Positions 1 through 8,710 of a stretch of 12,485 nt of DNA are shown here, piece by piece. The DNA is from Phoronis ovalis (lineage: Eukaryota; Phoronida; Phoronidae). Made by a program: the position numbers and the translations under genes. The notes under the pieces were generated by a model. The model was given only the letters and a program-made list of their open reading frames with translations, searched no databases and had not been told where the DNA came from. Numbering within the stretch: the stretch's first letter is position 1; every line of letters begins with the position of its first letter. The stretch covers positions 11,823 through 24,307 of the forward strand of contig JAOXYB010068278.1 in the NCBI GenBank assembly GCA_028565635.1, given 5' to 3'.

Positions 1-436
1 ATGCACTTTCAAGAAAAATATTAAGTACATATTGAGAGCAAATATATACAAAGAGACAATTGAAGTTATTATGCCTAAACAAATGTACACTTGCGACAAA
101 ACATGACTATTAACAAACACTAACTCAGAGTTTCAGAACACCATGTGCGTGCGCATGTTTATATATTCCACTTCAACGACGTTTCAGTTGTGTACAGTTA
201 ACGAACACACATCTTTGGCAAAACAAAATATATGTTAAAATACGTATAAATAAGTAAAAAAGACTGACTAAAGTACGCGTTTAAAGTCCTGTCTTTGATT
301 ATATACAGAAGGAATATGTCTAGTTTTTCGTTCATGTGTCGTTCACAATTTAATAACCATGCTAGTAGCTAGACGCAGCTTAACATTTTTCTTGTCTTGA
401 TGTTGCATAATGCATTTTTAAAAGTCGCATTGTTAC
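1..436. other. Downstream flank of HDHD5, no gene seen
   Basis: AT-rich sequence beyond the poly(A) signal. I see no open reading frame of note, no tRNA and no clear repeat. A neighbouring gene may begin outside the window. Confidence 0.5.
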
Positions 437-442
437 TTTATT
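437..442 (-). terminator. Poly(A) signal of HDHD5
   Basis: A perfect AATAAA on the minus strand (TTTATT on the given strand) lies 70 nt downstream of the HDHD5 stop codon. Cleavage would be expected about 15-30 nt further on, near 410-425. The 3' UTR would be short, under 110 nt. Confidence 0.65.
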
Positions 443-511
443 CCAATAAAATGTTCTTGCAAATCATTCTTTTAACGAAAGCATATATATATAATCAAAT
501 TTGCCGCCGCA

Positions 512-869
512 TCACGCAGATGAAAATCCTTCTCTTGACATTGCCCAATTGACAGCATCCAAAACGTTATCAACAAATATGGCGGGCTTCTTTAACGTCG
601 GTTCTGCAACAAAATCTCTGTGACCATGATACACTTCATACGTAGTTGAAGTTTCATCATTGTTGTTCTCTTGTGCTTTAGGATTAAATACCCCCGTGCC
701 TACTAATATAGGGACACATTTTTCAACAGTTTGTGGATAGAATTCAGCATCTTTTGGAATGCATCTGGAAGGACTAAGTTGTTCTGTTTCCATGTTGTTG
801 TTCTCTCGCAAATGCCTGATATAGCAATCATATAAGTTAGCACCAACGATATCAGCTTCTGGATTATCG
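512..869 (-). CDS. HDHD5: HDHD5 coding exon 7 (residues 329-447), motif IV and C-terminus
   Basis: The acceptor TATACTTTCAG|C leads to the TGA at 514-512, giving 358 nt. The exon opens with the motif IV metal-binding segment GDNPEADIVGANLYD (D330, D335). A poorly conserved Asn-rich loop follows (RENNNMETEQ, 350-359). Next come CVPILVGTGVFNPKA (380-394), a second Asn-rich insert, HGHRDF (410-415) and FVDNVLDAV near the end. Human HDHD5 has the same order and also carries a variable loop after motif IV. The last exon contains the entire C-terminal lobe. Confidence 0.94.
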
Positions 870-3800
870 CTGAAAGTATAAAGTTATAGAAATATAACGA
901 AAAAATTCCTGTGCTGAACAAACAGAACAAGGCTCTTCATATCATAGTACGTCACAAGGGCAGGCGCCCTCTGGCGAGAGAAAATTGTTTTCGTCTCTAC
1001 AATCAAATGATTATAGTGAACAACTTGTATCCTCTATCCGGGTAAGTGGACGGTTTGTCTATGCAATATAATCAGTAATCGACTTGATTGAATGCATGAT
1101 TTAATACTTTGAACTTTATTATTATAATTGGTAACGAAGAAATCGCATAATATAACAATTAGCAAATAACCATCAAATGATGCTTGGCGAAATACTTACC
1201 CAACAAAATACATAGTTTTGATTGGGGAATTGATGCCCAGTTTTCTGGCTTGTTCTGTAATGACATGTTCTGCGTAACGATAAGTAATTTCGCTCGGTTT
1301 TCCGACTAAAGCTGTGTATTCAAGATCTCTTCCTGTGATTTTCTGTAAAAAAATGTCAAAATAAACGTTTCTGTTATTTCCATTTCCTTGTGTCTTTCTA
1401 GGCAAATTCGTGGACATAAATATTATTTTTTGTACCATTTAAGAATTTCAGTTATATATGTATACATATACTGAATCGTAATATAAATATCTTTTGTATA
1501 CAATTTTAAAAAGTAGGAAATGGGCATCCGGTATAAATTTTAGATCATTTCTTTAATTCTTCTTTTAAAAAAATATTCTAGGCTAATAACAGTTACTGAA
1601 AATATAAATCCCGCATTACCTTATATAGAGCCTCGAGGCAGGTCAAGTAAGCACCATGTCCGAATCTTGGCATACACGCCTCTGCCATAAACGTTAAATC
1701 CATATTGCAAGCAAGCACTGGAATGTGTTTTTCCGGATAGGAATGGGGTGAGTAGTTTGGTTTACCTCCTGTTAGCAACAGGTCTACCATGAGCTGTAAG
1801 TTACTTTCCCAACGATTTGGTTCACCGACAAGGACCATTGCTGAAAGAAAATTAATTCATAAGTCCGTATCTACGGATATTTAGAAATACCATAACACGG
1901 TAAACTGAAATTTTGTTTGTTGATATAAGGATCTAAGATATTGTCCTTGTGAGGTACGTAGCTCACGGAGGGAAAGAAATTGGGAGAGAAATAAATATGC
2001 AAATGAGCACAATTAATTACTTCAGTAGAACACGCTAACTATACAGTGTTAATCAGAAATCTATCAGAAGTCGTGAAAACTATTTAGGATAACGGCCAAG
2101 ATGCAAAAAATTAAAGGTATGACTTACCCTCAATTTTTGGAAAGTCATGTCGCTCAGTATAACCATGAGTAGCAATCCTCACTCTGTTGCTGTGATCCAC
2201 AATGTCCAGCAGTGGATAACTGTCTTTGATGTCATCGATGGTACAAATATTTGTAAAACCGAGGCTGAGAAAGTGAGTTAAGGGTGAATATTTCACAAGG
2301 AAAATCAATAATCTCTATTTTGTATTTCATTTAAACTCATAAAAATACGTTTTACTGAAAACAGTTAAGAACAAGTACTGCTGTACTGAATAGATAGAAA
2401 GGATACTCGTTGGCGATTTCTTTGATTTTCCCTTGACCAATAAACAGCACATGTTTGTCGTGATATTTTTTAAATACTGACAGTGCACCTTGTGCATGTA
2501 TAACTTGATCTGGAGTGATCTGGAATAATAGAAAATACGTAATTTAAAAAATAGTAATATTGTAGTATTTCAACGAAAATGTAGATCCACCAGCGTGACA
2601 AAGAATCCTTAGATCACAGTGTAATTAAGAACGTTTTCGCATCCAGACATAAGACATGCATACATTGCTGCATCAAGTATTTTAAAGTTAAAGTGCGCTT
2701 TTAGCATCAACGACTGGTAATCGAGTTCAACTCAAATTTTGAAGAGTATTTTAAATTCGGTATGCACGATCGATGTTATCCCGAAAGCTTAAACTTGCAT
2801 GCTGTACAGTTACATATACATTGTATGTACTTTAGCTAAAAACATTTTTGCTTAAACCACCGTACCTCTACGCCTAACCATCGAGTCAACATGGCCGCTT
2901 TGTCTTTGTTCCTTGAGCATGAGTTGGTGACGAAAGCCATTGGTACTTTAAGCTTCCCGTCATCATCAACACAGCGATGTATCATCTGCTTCGCTGGTTC
3001 CAAGGGTACAGAGCCCCGACCAATAACTCCATCGACATCAAACAAAAGACCAAAGTTCGGCTAAAAGAACAATAATAAGCACAATGACATTTCTTGCACA
3101 ATCTATATATTGTAAAATAACGGTGTTTGAAGTATCTGCCAGTACATCGCGTAATATTAACATTAGAAAATATTTTGGATTTTTTTATCAATGTACACGC
3201 ATGCTTACAACTAAGCGATAGAATACAACAGAATTATGACGTCACGTTTATATTGATTCTCTTTCACTGTACGACTTCGTACGTAAACAAAGTTTGACGA
3301 TTTTTGATACATATTAACATTGAACGCAACTAGGGCGAGGCAAGGTGATCCGTTCAAATTCATGACATTGGTCTTGGTTGATACTTTTTATTTTTATTTA
3401 CCCTACACAATTACATAACATTTGCATTTCTATCACACGTATGTAAACAAAATTTGACGAATGTTGACAGATAATATTACAATGCCACTAGGGCAACTGA
3501 AGGTGATCCACTCCTTGGGTCAGTTCACATTTATGCCATCAGTCACGGTTGATATTTTTATCTATCTTAAGTAATTATATAACATATTTAAAGTAAATTG
3601 TCAACACGTAAATAAACATTAACGTTAACGTGACGTTAATAACTGTTTCACCTTAAGTTTACACAACTACGGTAAATGAAATGGTCATGGGTGTTAACCT
3701 ATTGTTGATTGTGTTTATTTTGGGGTTTATTTACTGTTATAGGCCAAAAGGTAAAAAGTTGTAAGTAATGCATTCGCATGAACGGATCATGTTTGCTTCT

Positions 3801-6473
3801 GTGAGTTATCTTACATTTATAGGTGTTGTACAGGTCAACGATTGGTCATTCTCTTGTTTAGTAATTAAAACAAAAAAATAAACATCAACAAGCTCGCTTT
3901 TTATGTACGTAATATTTGTTTACTACAGGCTGATGACAAAAGTCTATCTTGTATCGAATAATAAATGGTTATCGGGAGCGGCCATCACTACTGGTCAAGA
4001 TACGGCCAATAATAAACAAATTAAACAAGCATGAACGTCGATATCTGTTTTATTTAGGGATTGTTTATACGTAATTAGCTTGTGCAATATTGACTGTAGT
4101 GAAAACTGCTTTGTATATCTAGCAAGTTAAAAAACTATAAATTCAAGTCTGGCTGGGTTTTTTTTCTAGAACTTACATTTGTTTTAATTAAAATAAATAA
4201 TCTTTGTGTAAAGCTGATTGTTTATTCATGTTTTTCATTTATTTTCTCGAATCGAAGGAAAAATATTATTAAATCGCGTCACGTTAATGTTAACTGTGCG
4301 TTTACATATAAAAAGTGCATATCTAATGACCAGTATATTTTTTGCAATCAAAGTGCAAACTTCAGAAACTTACGATAACCCAATAACTTTTTAGTACTAC
4401 CTTCAGAAATGTTGGCTCGAAACCAAAATACCTAACATCAAAGTAGCTGTTCGTAATGATTTATAATTTTGATTAATCATGCCCGGGGTCACCATACCAG
4501 GGTTACTATGTCAAGAACGAATTGGTATGTTTACTAACATTTCCAGGAATAAGCACTTTTAGCTTTAAATGGGCAATGACGTCACTTTGTCCATGACTTG
4601 CAAGTTTATTTAGTAGTACTATTATTGCCGACAGATTAAGTGCGATACTGCAATATGTAAAAAAATGAACATTTCCCACCGATATCAACATGAACTTGCA
4701 GTCCTCAGGACCCCTGGCCTACCACTCTGTTTCGGTAATGGCTACTGCTCTGATAGCAGCGATGGATTTATCACAAAACCTTTGACCTATATTGCTATAA
4801 ATTAACGAAATGTAAACCCTGGTTATGAAATTTTTATGTAACTAATTCGAAAGGGCCATTAACCTATAAATGCGTAATCACAATCCATACATCAAATTTC
4901 ACAATCAGCTGATCAAGCACATGTATGATTATATATTGCAAAAATAAAAGCATAAAATCCCGTACGAATACTTTCTGAAATCAAATAAAACCGCATTCAG
5001 CAAGAAACAATTAAAACAATTTAAGCGGTTTTAAAATCTTTTTACCAAGAAATGCAATAATATAGTGTAAAGAAATGCAAACATAGATGATACTCAGGAA
5101 ATAATGCTACCCTGCGATGATAAACCCAGTGCTGGCTGCATTCCAAACGATCAGCTGTTTGCGGTTTAACTTGTATGTGACCTAAGATTAACAAAAGATG
5201 TTTTTCTTTTCCGGTGTACAGTACATAATGATTAATGTCATATGATCGCCTATCAAAAATATTGTCAAAAAAACTCCTGCCTTTGCAGTGTTTATAATAT
5301 CACATGAATACCGGTGATAATACGTGATTTATCTAAGAAACACCTTGTGAATAGAGAACTTTCAATAAAACCCTACGACGCCACCTATGTGACACTATAA
5401 CCGAAAAATGTATTTACGAGTAAAGTGTAAAATCAGAATAATCGATGCATCAATAAAGTTTAAGCCTTGAAATAAACCAAAAAGTGGCAGGGTTTCTCAT
5501 ATTGTGTTATCTTAAAAATGTACAGTTATCAACATAGCCACCCCTCTCAAGATAACACACTGATATTGTTTCGTTGCAACCGCAGCGGGAAAGATTGATT
5601 GCGCAATGTTAGCGAATTGCTTGATATTCAAAAATTCCCACTCGTGTCATAGCTGCTACTTTAGCGCATGTCTTTATTGTTCTGTAAATTATCATCGATA
5701 TTTTAGATAAGATACGAGAACACAATACGCAAAATACCCTCGAAATATATTTAGAATTATTACTAATATCAGGGTATTTATTATAATTTTACAAAACTTA
5801 TGCTTGGAGATATTCCCAAAGTTATGGCATTCGTTATTATTATTTACCTTTGGACCTCAAGCATGTTATACACGTGAACTGTCCGTGGATTACCGTAAAT
5901 TACAAATATATTGCGAAAGTGAAAACAATGATATAACTACTTAATTGCCCAACACAAACTTAAATTTCTTTCAAGTTTAAATTTCATCCTTTATTTTGTA
6001 TAGAAATTAACTATGGTTTAATATAACTGCAGCTATGCATTGGCTGTTTCCAGTTGTTTCTATTAAAATATACATTTTCTTTTTTTAACGTACGGAGAAT
6101 TTCTTCAAACCGCCGCAGTGACCATACTGGCAAATATTTCAGATAAATGTTAATATAGGATTTTAACCTTTTAATTAGATCTATGAGATCAGTTTAAGCC
6201 TATTTTGTAAGCATATTCGAGGTTATAAGGCACCGGTTTTTGGCTGATACTGAAGTGTGAAAGTATACCAGATTCGTTAACTCAAATAAGGCTTACCTCT
6301 AACTGTTCCAAAGCCAATCCGTTCATTACTTGTTCAAAGTCACAGTTTCCATTCATGTCTTCATCGCATGAGTTTCCATTAAGCTCATCATCACTAATAT
6401 TTCCGTTCATTCTGTCTGCTTCCACAACATTCCCGTTGCTGTCTCCTTGACCGAAATGACCGCTTGATGGCAT
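512..6473 (-). CDS. HDHD5: HDHD5/CECR5-like HAD-IIA hydrolase, 7 coding exons, 447 aa
   Basis: This is a spliced gene: join of 6473-6297, 3060-2866, 2519-2407, 2264-2128, 1840-1620, 1342-1200 and 869-512 on the minus strand. All introns are GT-AG and all phases match. The order of conserved blocks follows vertebrate HDHD5. HAD motif I is FDVDG (D67 nucleophile, D69 general acid/base) and motif II is VTN with T104. A C2-type cap lies between, including GEPNRW (213-218), CNMD (252-255) and MPRFGHG (264-270). Motif III is GKP with K296, and motif IV is GDNPEAD (329-335). The C-terminal HGHRD (410-414) is also an HDHD5 hallmark. Family members are predicted Mg-dependent phosphohydrolases, usually mitochondrial; the substrate is not known to me. 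Human HDHD5 is about 423 aa, so the length fits. All catalytic residues are present, so an active enzyme is likely. The N-terminus (1-59) is unusual: acidic, repetitive and without a visible presequence. An upstream alternative coding exon cannot be excluded. Confidence 0.93.
870..1199 (-). other. HDHD5 intron 6, with a CTCF-like site
   Basis: A 330 bp intron with consensus borders. Its one distinctive feature is a GC-rich patch near 958-978 containing GGCGCCCTCTGGCGAG, described separately. The remainder is AT-rich and unremarkable. Confidence 0.85.
963..978 (-). promoter_or_regulatory. CTCF-like motif in HDHD5 intron 6
   Basis: GGCGCCCTCTGGCGAG on the given strand resembles the reverse complement of the bilaterian CTCF core (CCACCAG-G-GGCGC). 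Two bases at the 3' side depart from the core. It stands out as GC-rich within an AT-rich intron. Confidence 0.25.
1200..1342 (-). CDS. HDHD5: HDHD5 coding exon 6 (residues 282-329), HAD motif III
   Basis: The acceptor TTTTTTACAG|AAA and the donor GTTGG|GTAAGT give 143 nt, phase 0 in and phase 2 out; the Gly codon 329 (GG|C) is split. The exon encodes KITGRDLEYTALVGKPSEIT, carrying the motif III lysine K296 in GKP, followed by YRYAEHV and PIKTMYFV. The polypyrimidine tract before the acceptor is strong. Continuing the frame upstream of 1342 would read into intron sequence with no family similarity. Confidence 0.93.
1620..1840 (-). CDS. HDHD5: HDHD5 coding exon 5 (residues 208-281), cap domain
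   Basis: The acceptor TTTCTTTCAG|CA and the donor AAG|GTAATG give 221 nt, phase 1 in and phase 0 out. The exon encodes VLVGEPNRWESNLQLMVDLL, HIPVLACNMDL and MAEACMPRFGHGAY. The NMD and PRFGHG motifs are the most conserved part of the HDHD5 cap. In HAD-IIA enzymes the equivalent loop contributes to substrate choice. Nothing here appears damaged. Confidence 0.94.
2128..2264 (-). CDS. HDHD5: HDHD5 coding exon 4 (residues 162-208)
   Basis: The acceptor CTTTCTCAG|C and the donor GAGG|GTAAGT give 137 nt, phase 2 in and phase 1 out; codon 208 (G|CA, Ala) is split. The exon encodes LGFTNICTIDDIKDSYPLLD, then VDHSNR and RHDFPKIE. Vertebrate HDHD5 has [20 protein letters not shown] and NDFPRIE in the same places, so this block is conserved across a large evolutionary distance. 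Confidence 0.93.
2407..2519 (-). CDS. HDHD5: HDHD5 coding exon 3 (residues 125-162)
   Basis: The acceptor TATTCCAG|ATC and the donor AACGA|GTATCC give 113 nt, phase 0 in and phase 2 out; codon 162 (GA|C, Asp) is split. The exon encodes ITPDQVIHAQGAL, FKKYHDKHVLFIGQG and KIKEIAN. These correspond to the HDHD5 stretch around 'QVILSHSPM...LVSGQG', which enters the cap region. It has no ATG, which is why it does not stand out as an ORF. Phase matching to both neighbours supports it. Confidence 0.92.
2520..2865 (-). other. HDHD5 intron 2, nothing further seen
   Basis: A 346 bp intron between the motif I/II exon and exon 3, with consensus GT-AG borders. I see no internal ORF, repeat or RNA gene in it. 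Confidence 0.85.
2866..3060 (-). CDS. HDHD5: HDHD5 coding exon 2 (residues 60-124), HAD motifs I and II
   Basis: The acceptor TTCTTTTAG|CCG and the donor GAG|GTACGG give 195 nt, phase 0 at both ends. The exon encodes PNFGLLFDVDGVIGRG, with the catalytic D67-x-D69 pair, followed by a linker and KVPMAFVTNSC with the motif II threonine T104. It ends in WLGVE, matching the family segment that precedes the cap. This is the strongest single piece of homology in the window. Confidence 0.94.
3235..3640. repeat. Short tandem array, 2-3 copies of a 160-165 bp unit
   Basis: Two diverged units can be aligned by eye. GTAAACAAAGTTTGACGA at 3283 recurs as GTAAACAAAATTTGACGA at 3443. ACTAGGGC (3329) recurs at 3487, AAGGTGATCC (3342) at 3500, and GGTTGAT (3376) at 3547. 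A third partial start, CACGTAAATAAACATT, lies near 3605. Spacing varies from 158 to 171 because of indels. Bivalves are known to carry about 160 bp satellite monomers and 'pearl'-type non-autonomous elements with a few such units between flanks. Whether this is one of those needs a database comparison. Confidence 0.75.
3237..3244. promoter_or_regulatory. Perfect CRE palindrome TGACGTCA
   Basis: The full 8 bp CREB/ATF consensus is present in HDHD5 intron 1, at the left edge of the tandem array. It may belong to the repeat rather than to gene regulation. Confidence 0.25.
3621..4291. repeat. Inverted CRE-like repeat right of the intronic array
   Basis: AACGTTAACGTGACG (3621-3635) and CGTCACGTTAATGTT (4277-4291) are inverted copies with one mismatch in 15. 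A third related motif, TGACGTCACGTTTA (3237-3250), lies at the left edge of the tandem array. These may be ends or internal parts of the element that carries the array. The DNA between them (about 640 bp) has no clear coding content. Confidence 0.4.
4493..4828 (-). pseudogene. Decayed protein-like reading within a weak inverted repeat
   Basis: One minus-strand frame reads FCDKSIAAIRAVAITETEW, then a single TAG, then ARGPEDCKF and about 61 further codons (including MLISVGNVHF) to the end at 4506. The frame does not shift across the stop. I do not recognise the protein. The segment is bracketed by ACCATACCAGGGTTAC (4491-4506) and GTAAACCCTGGTTATG (about 4813-4828), roughly inverted copies of each other. 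An inserted mobile element with a broken ORF, or a multi-copy repeat, is the simplest reading. Confidence 0.3.
4577..4584. promoter_or_regulatory. Second perfect CRE palindrome TGACGTCA
   Basis: Another exact 8 bp CREB/ATF consensus in the same intron, inside the decayed reading at 4506-4790. Its position within a repeat-like segment weakens a regulatory reading. Confidence 0.2.
5503..5559. repeat. Inverted repeat (11 bp arms) in intron 1
   Basis: TGTGTTATCTT (5503-5513) and AAGATAACACA (5549-5559) are perfect inverted copies separated by 35 bp. The sequence could fold as a hairpin in RNA or mark a small foldback element. Confidence 0.45.
6297..6473 (-). CDS. HDHD5: HDHD5 coding exon 1 (residues 1-59), acidic NGN-repeat N-terminus
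   Basis: The exon runs from the acceptor TATATTCAG (exon start 6497) to the donor GAG|GTAAGC, and coding starts at the ATG at 6473. The ATG has A at -3 and is the first ATG in the exon. The frame is open back to the acceptor (AAA TTC TGT GTG...), so a coding exon could still lie upstream, but the GTG at 6488 is not a credible start. The product carries four to five degenerate repeats of the form (M/L/S)NGN followed by acidic residues: SNGNVVEAD, MNGNISDDE, LNGNSCDED, MNGNCDFEQ and a terminal MNG. It is strongly acidic and has no Arg-rich amphipathic helix of the mitochondrial type. The exon ends in phase 0, directly before the HAD domain. Confidence 0.8.
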
Positions 6474-6927
6474 TTTTTCTTTTTTCACACAGAATTTCTG
6501 AATATATGAAAAATAGAATTTACTAATTGTGGCGAAGAGTCATCAAAGGATTACTTACTAGATCTTATGTGAAAAACCAAATAATGAGCGAATGATACAA
6601 AGTGATGAGATATTTATACATTTTTAGCGTTATACAATTGATAACGATTACCCCTTGTTAGTGATAAATTATTCCCTTATCCATAATCTTAGGCGCAATA
6701 TATATATTATACTTTAACTGAAAATGAATATTAAAAATCAATTTTCTATGCGTTTCATACGCAGTGGCATACTTTAAAAGGCAACATGGTAACATGGATA
6801 TCTATCTTTGAAAATTAAATCAAACAGGCGTATCGCAGAACAAAAACCAGGTACAAATTTTGAAATAAAATCTCGATTGCTTGCATAATGATCCAGAGGT
6901 AGATAAACCTTTTATCCGCATACTAAC

Positions 6928-7035
6928 CTCGTTAATCTCCAAGCTTTGACTTCACGCTTAAAAATGCTAGCAATATTTGTTCGTCACTTTCACAAATTAA
7001 AATCTTCCACTTTGTTCGCTTTATTTTGTTAAATC
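6928..7035 (-). other. HDHD5: Candidate non-coding first exon of HDHD5
   Basis: This is an inferred 5' UTR exon. It ends in the donor-like CGAG|GTTAGT at 6928/6927 and would splice over about 430 bp to the acceptor at 6498. It has no ATG, so translation would begin in the next exon at 6473. The 5' end is placed 25-30 nt after the nearer TATA-like box. The donor is only moderately good, and other first exons further upstream are possible. Confidence 0.35.
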
Positions 7036-7058
7036 TGGTTTTTGCAGCAAAATTACCG

Positions 7059-7092
7059 TATTTATAGGAGTAGGGTACCCTAGATATTTATA
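7059..7092 (-). promoter_or_regulatory. Two TATA-like boxes, candidate HDHD5 promoter
   Basis: TATAAATA occurs twice on the minus strand, at 7092-7085 and 7066-7059. Both lie a suitable distance upstream of the candidate first exon. AT-rich DNA makes such motifs common, so the support comes mainly from their spacing relative to a usable donor. Confidence 0.3.
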
Positions 7093-7099
7093 ACCAGCT

Positions 7100-8235
7100 G
7101 ATTTACTGTAAACATGTGAACATTGTGTACTATACTACCAATGATAACAAAACTACGTCACTTCAGTCAGAGGTCAATAGTAGGGCACGTGAACTGCACA
7201 GGTTACATCGTGAGGGAACAAAGTCAAGGTTTTGTGTATGTTTTTAGAAAAAAAAACATCACAAAATATGACATTTTAAAATTGGGTGTCTTCTTAAGTA
7301 TTTAATATATTGCTACATATGCACGTTCCAGGACTACATATTTTTTGTTTGAAATGTACAGTAAAAATGTATAAAGTATTCAGTACTGATCATTAGAACT
7401 CCACGCGTTCCAATTCCAATATTCTACGTTTTGCAATGTGTAGCATTAGTATTACGGCAAGCAGATATTGATCATTACACATGTTCCAACCCCTGTGTGT
7501 CTTATATAGATAATTAAAATGCATTATGCATAAATAATTACTAATTAAACTAAGCACGACTATGCCATCTGTATTCTCACGTGAAAAGCCTATATTGATT
7601 GGTAGCTTATAATGTATAAACACATTATTGCATTAATACGGACATTGTGTCCTCGTTTCGTACAATTAAGTAAATATTGTTATCTAGAATATATCATGAG
7701 CAAATTCTACATGCGATAAAGCAAATAAAAAATGAGTCACTCGCAATGTCAGAAGTGACATCCAAAGGACTTGTTCTACTTGAAATATTACGCAAAAAAA
7801 TATTAACTAACATTAATCACTGATTACGCAAAATTAGATAACTTAAAGATTATGATACGTTGATAGTTCACTTCGATTCTCCAGTATGCCTTTTTATATT
7901 ACAGCTTAGTCATTCTTGTGGAATTTTATTGGTTGGGCGTCATGTTAAAAAAGAATAGAAACAATAAAGATTATTAAATTACATTGTTTTAGTTTGATAC
8001 ACAACTCAAGCGATTTAGGCTACTAAATTTCGAAATCGTATTTTTTAATGCATATTGTATTTTTATAATGAACGCCGCTGAAAGATGCACTATTTCATGA
8101 CATTGACATTTTGTAAACACTTCTGTCTAATCCAGGAACATCATTTACATAATTATTTATACTGATTTTTTCGTTGTTAAATTTGTTTTATAATTTGATA
8201 AAAGCATGGCTATGCATGTAATTCATCTGAGGGCG
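7100..8235. other. Intergenic stretch, nothing recognised
   Basis: AT-rich DNA upstream of HDHD5. The few short open frames here lack homology, splice context or compositional support. I see no RNA gene or clear repeat. Confidence 0.5.
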
Positions 8236-8323
8236 TTTTGGGGGGCAAGTTGGTACTATTCCAAATACTGACAATCTTGCCAATCGTTAATCATGGCAGA
8301 ATTCTTGGAAAACACTTAATAAG

Positions 8324-8617
8324 ATGCTGGTACATGGTGCTTCGTTCCTTAAAATATGCGAGTACGCAAAGGGCCTATCTGGTTATAAAAAAGAGTACGC
8401 AAAGAGCAAGTGTGAAAAGTTCAGTTTTGGTTTACTGAACGGATATGAGATAGGTGTATCCCCTATAGCTTTTAAAGTCATGTTGACATACCGGTGCATT
8501 TACACTCCAGTTAGAATCACGCTGGCATTTCTCGGTAATGTTATTAATTTCGACTTAAAAAGATTAAAAATTAACTGGGAGAAAACGAGAAAACGAAGGA
8601 CCCTGCAATGCAAATAG
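8324..8617 (+). other. Unrecognised 97-codon open frame, probably chance or relic
   Basis: An ATG-initiated frame runs to the TAG at 8615-8617. The product is basic, with no signal peptide and no motif I know. It contains a local duplication (GAGTACGCAAAG at 8360 and 8393, 33 bp apart) that reads as EYAK twice. A second frame overlaps it at 8238-8438. No convincing splice sites or promoter surround it. I treat it as an unsupported hypothetical ORF. Confidence 0.15.
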
Positions 8618-8710
8618 TATGAGCGCATATATATTTCGTTATGGTTCGTTTTTTGTTTCATTTTCCCAGGCACTTATTTTGATCGGATAATAATAATGAT
8701 TGTGAATAAC

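Larger units (their letters stand above)
3061..6296 (-). other. HDHD5 intron 1, 3.2 kb, repeat-rich
   Basis: Bordered by GAG|GTAAGC and TTCTTTTAG|, this intron is about ten times longer than the others. It contains the 160 bp tandem array (about 3235-3640), two perfect TGACGTCA palindromes, a decayed protein-like reading (4506-4790) and a hairpin (5503-5559). From about 4830 to 6296 it is otherwise plain AT-rich DNA. Its size probably reflects repeat insertion. Confidence 0.85.

Noticed and set aside
703-930. 75-codon minus-strand frame
   Set aside because: It overlaps HDHD5 exon 7 in another frame and begins inside the intron, so it is a shadow.
1455-1470. 16 bp perfect palindrome TATATGTATACATATA in intron 5
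   Set aside because: Simple AT/alternating sequence; common by chance in this composition.
2982-3191. 69-codon minus-strand frame
   Set aside because: It overlaps the HAD motif I exon in a different frame and extends into intron sequence, without any motif.
3933-4034. 33-codon plus-strand ORF after an acceptor-like TACTACAG in intron 1
   Set aside because: It is short and antisense to the gene, with no recognisable motif. One plausible acceptor is not enough.
6474-6488. GTG start adding MKKEK to the first HDHD5 exon
   Set aside because: GTG is not a normal nuclear start, a good ATG follows five codons later, and the frame simply continues back to a splice acceptor at 6498.
7123-7305. 60-codon plus-strand ORF upstream of HDHD5
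   Set aside because: AT-rich, no motif, no promoter or splice context. This length is expected by chance.
7393-7623. 76-codon minus-strand ORF considered as an upstream HDHD5 exon
   Set aside because: It has no donor at a suitable place and phase and no presequence-like composition.
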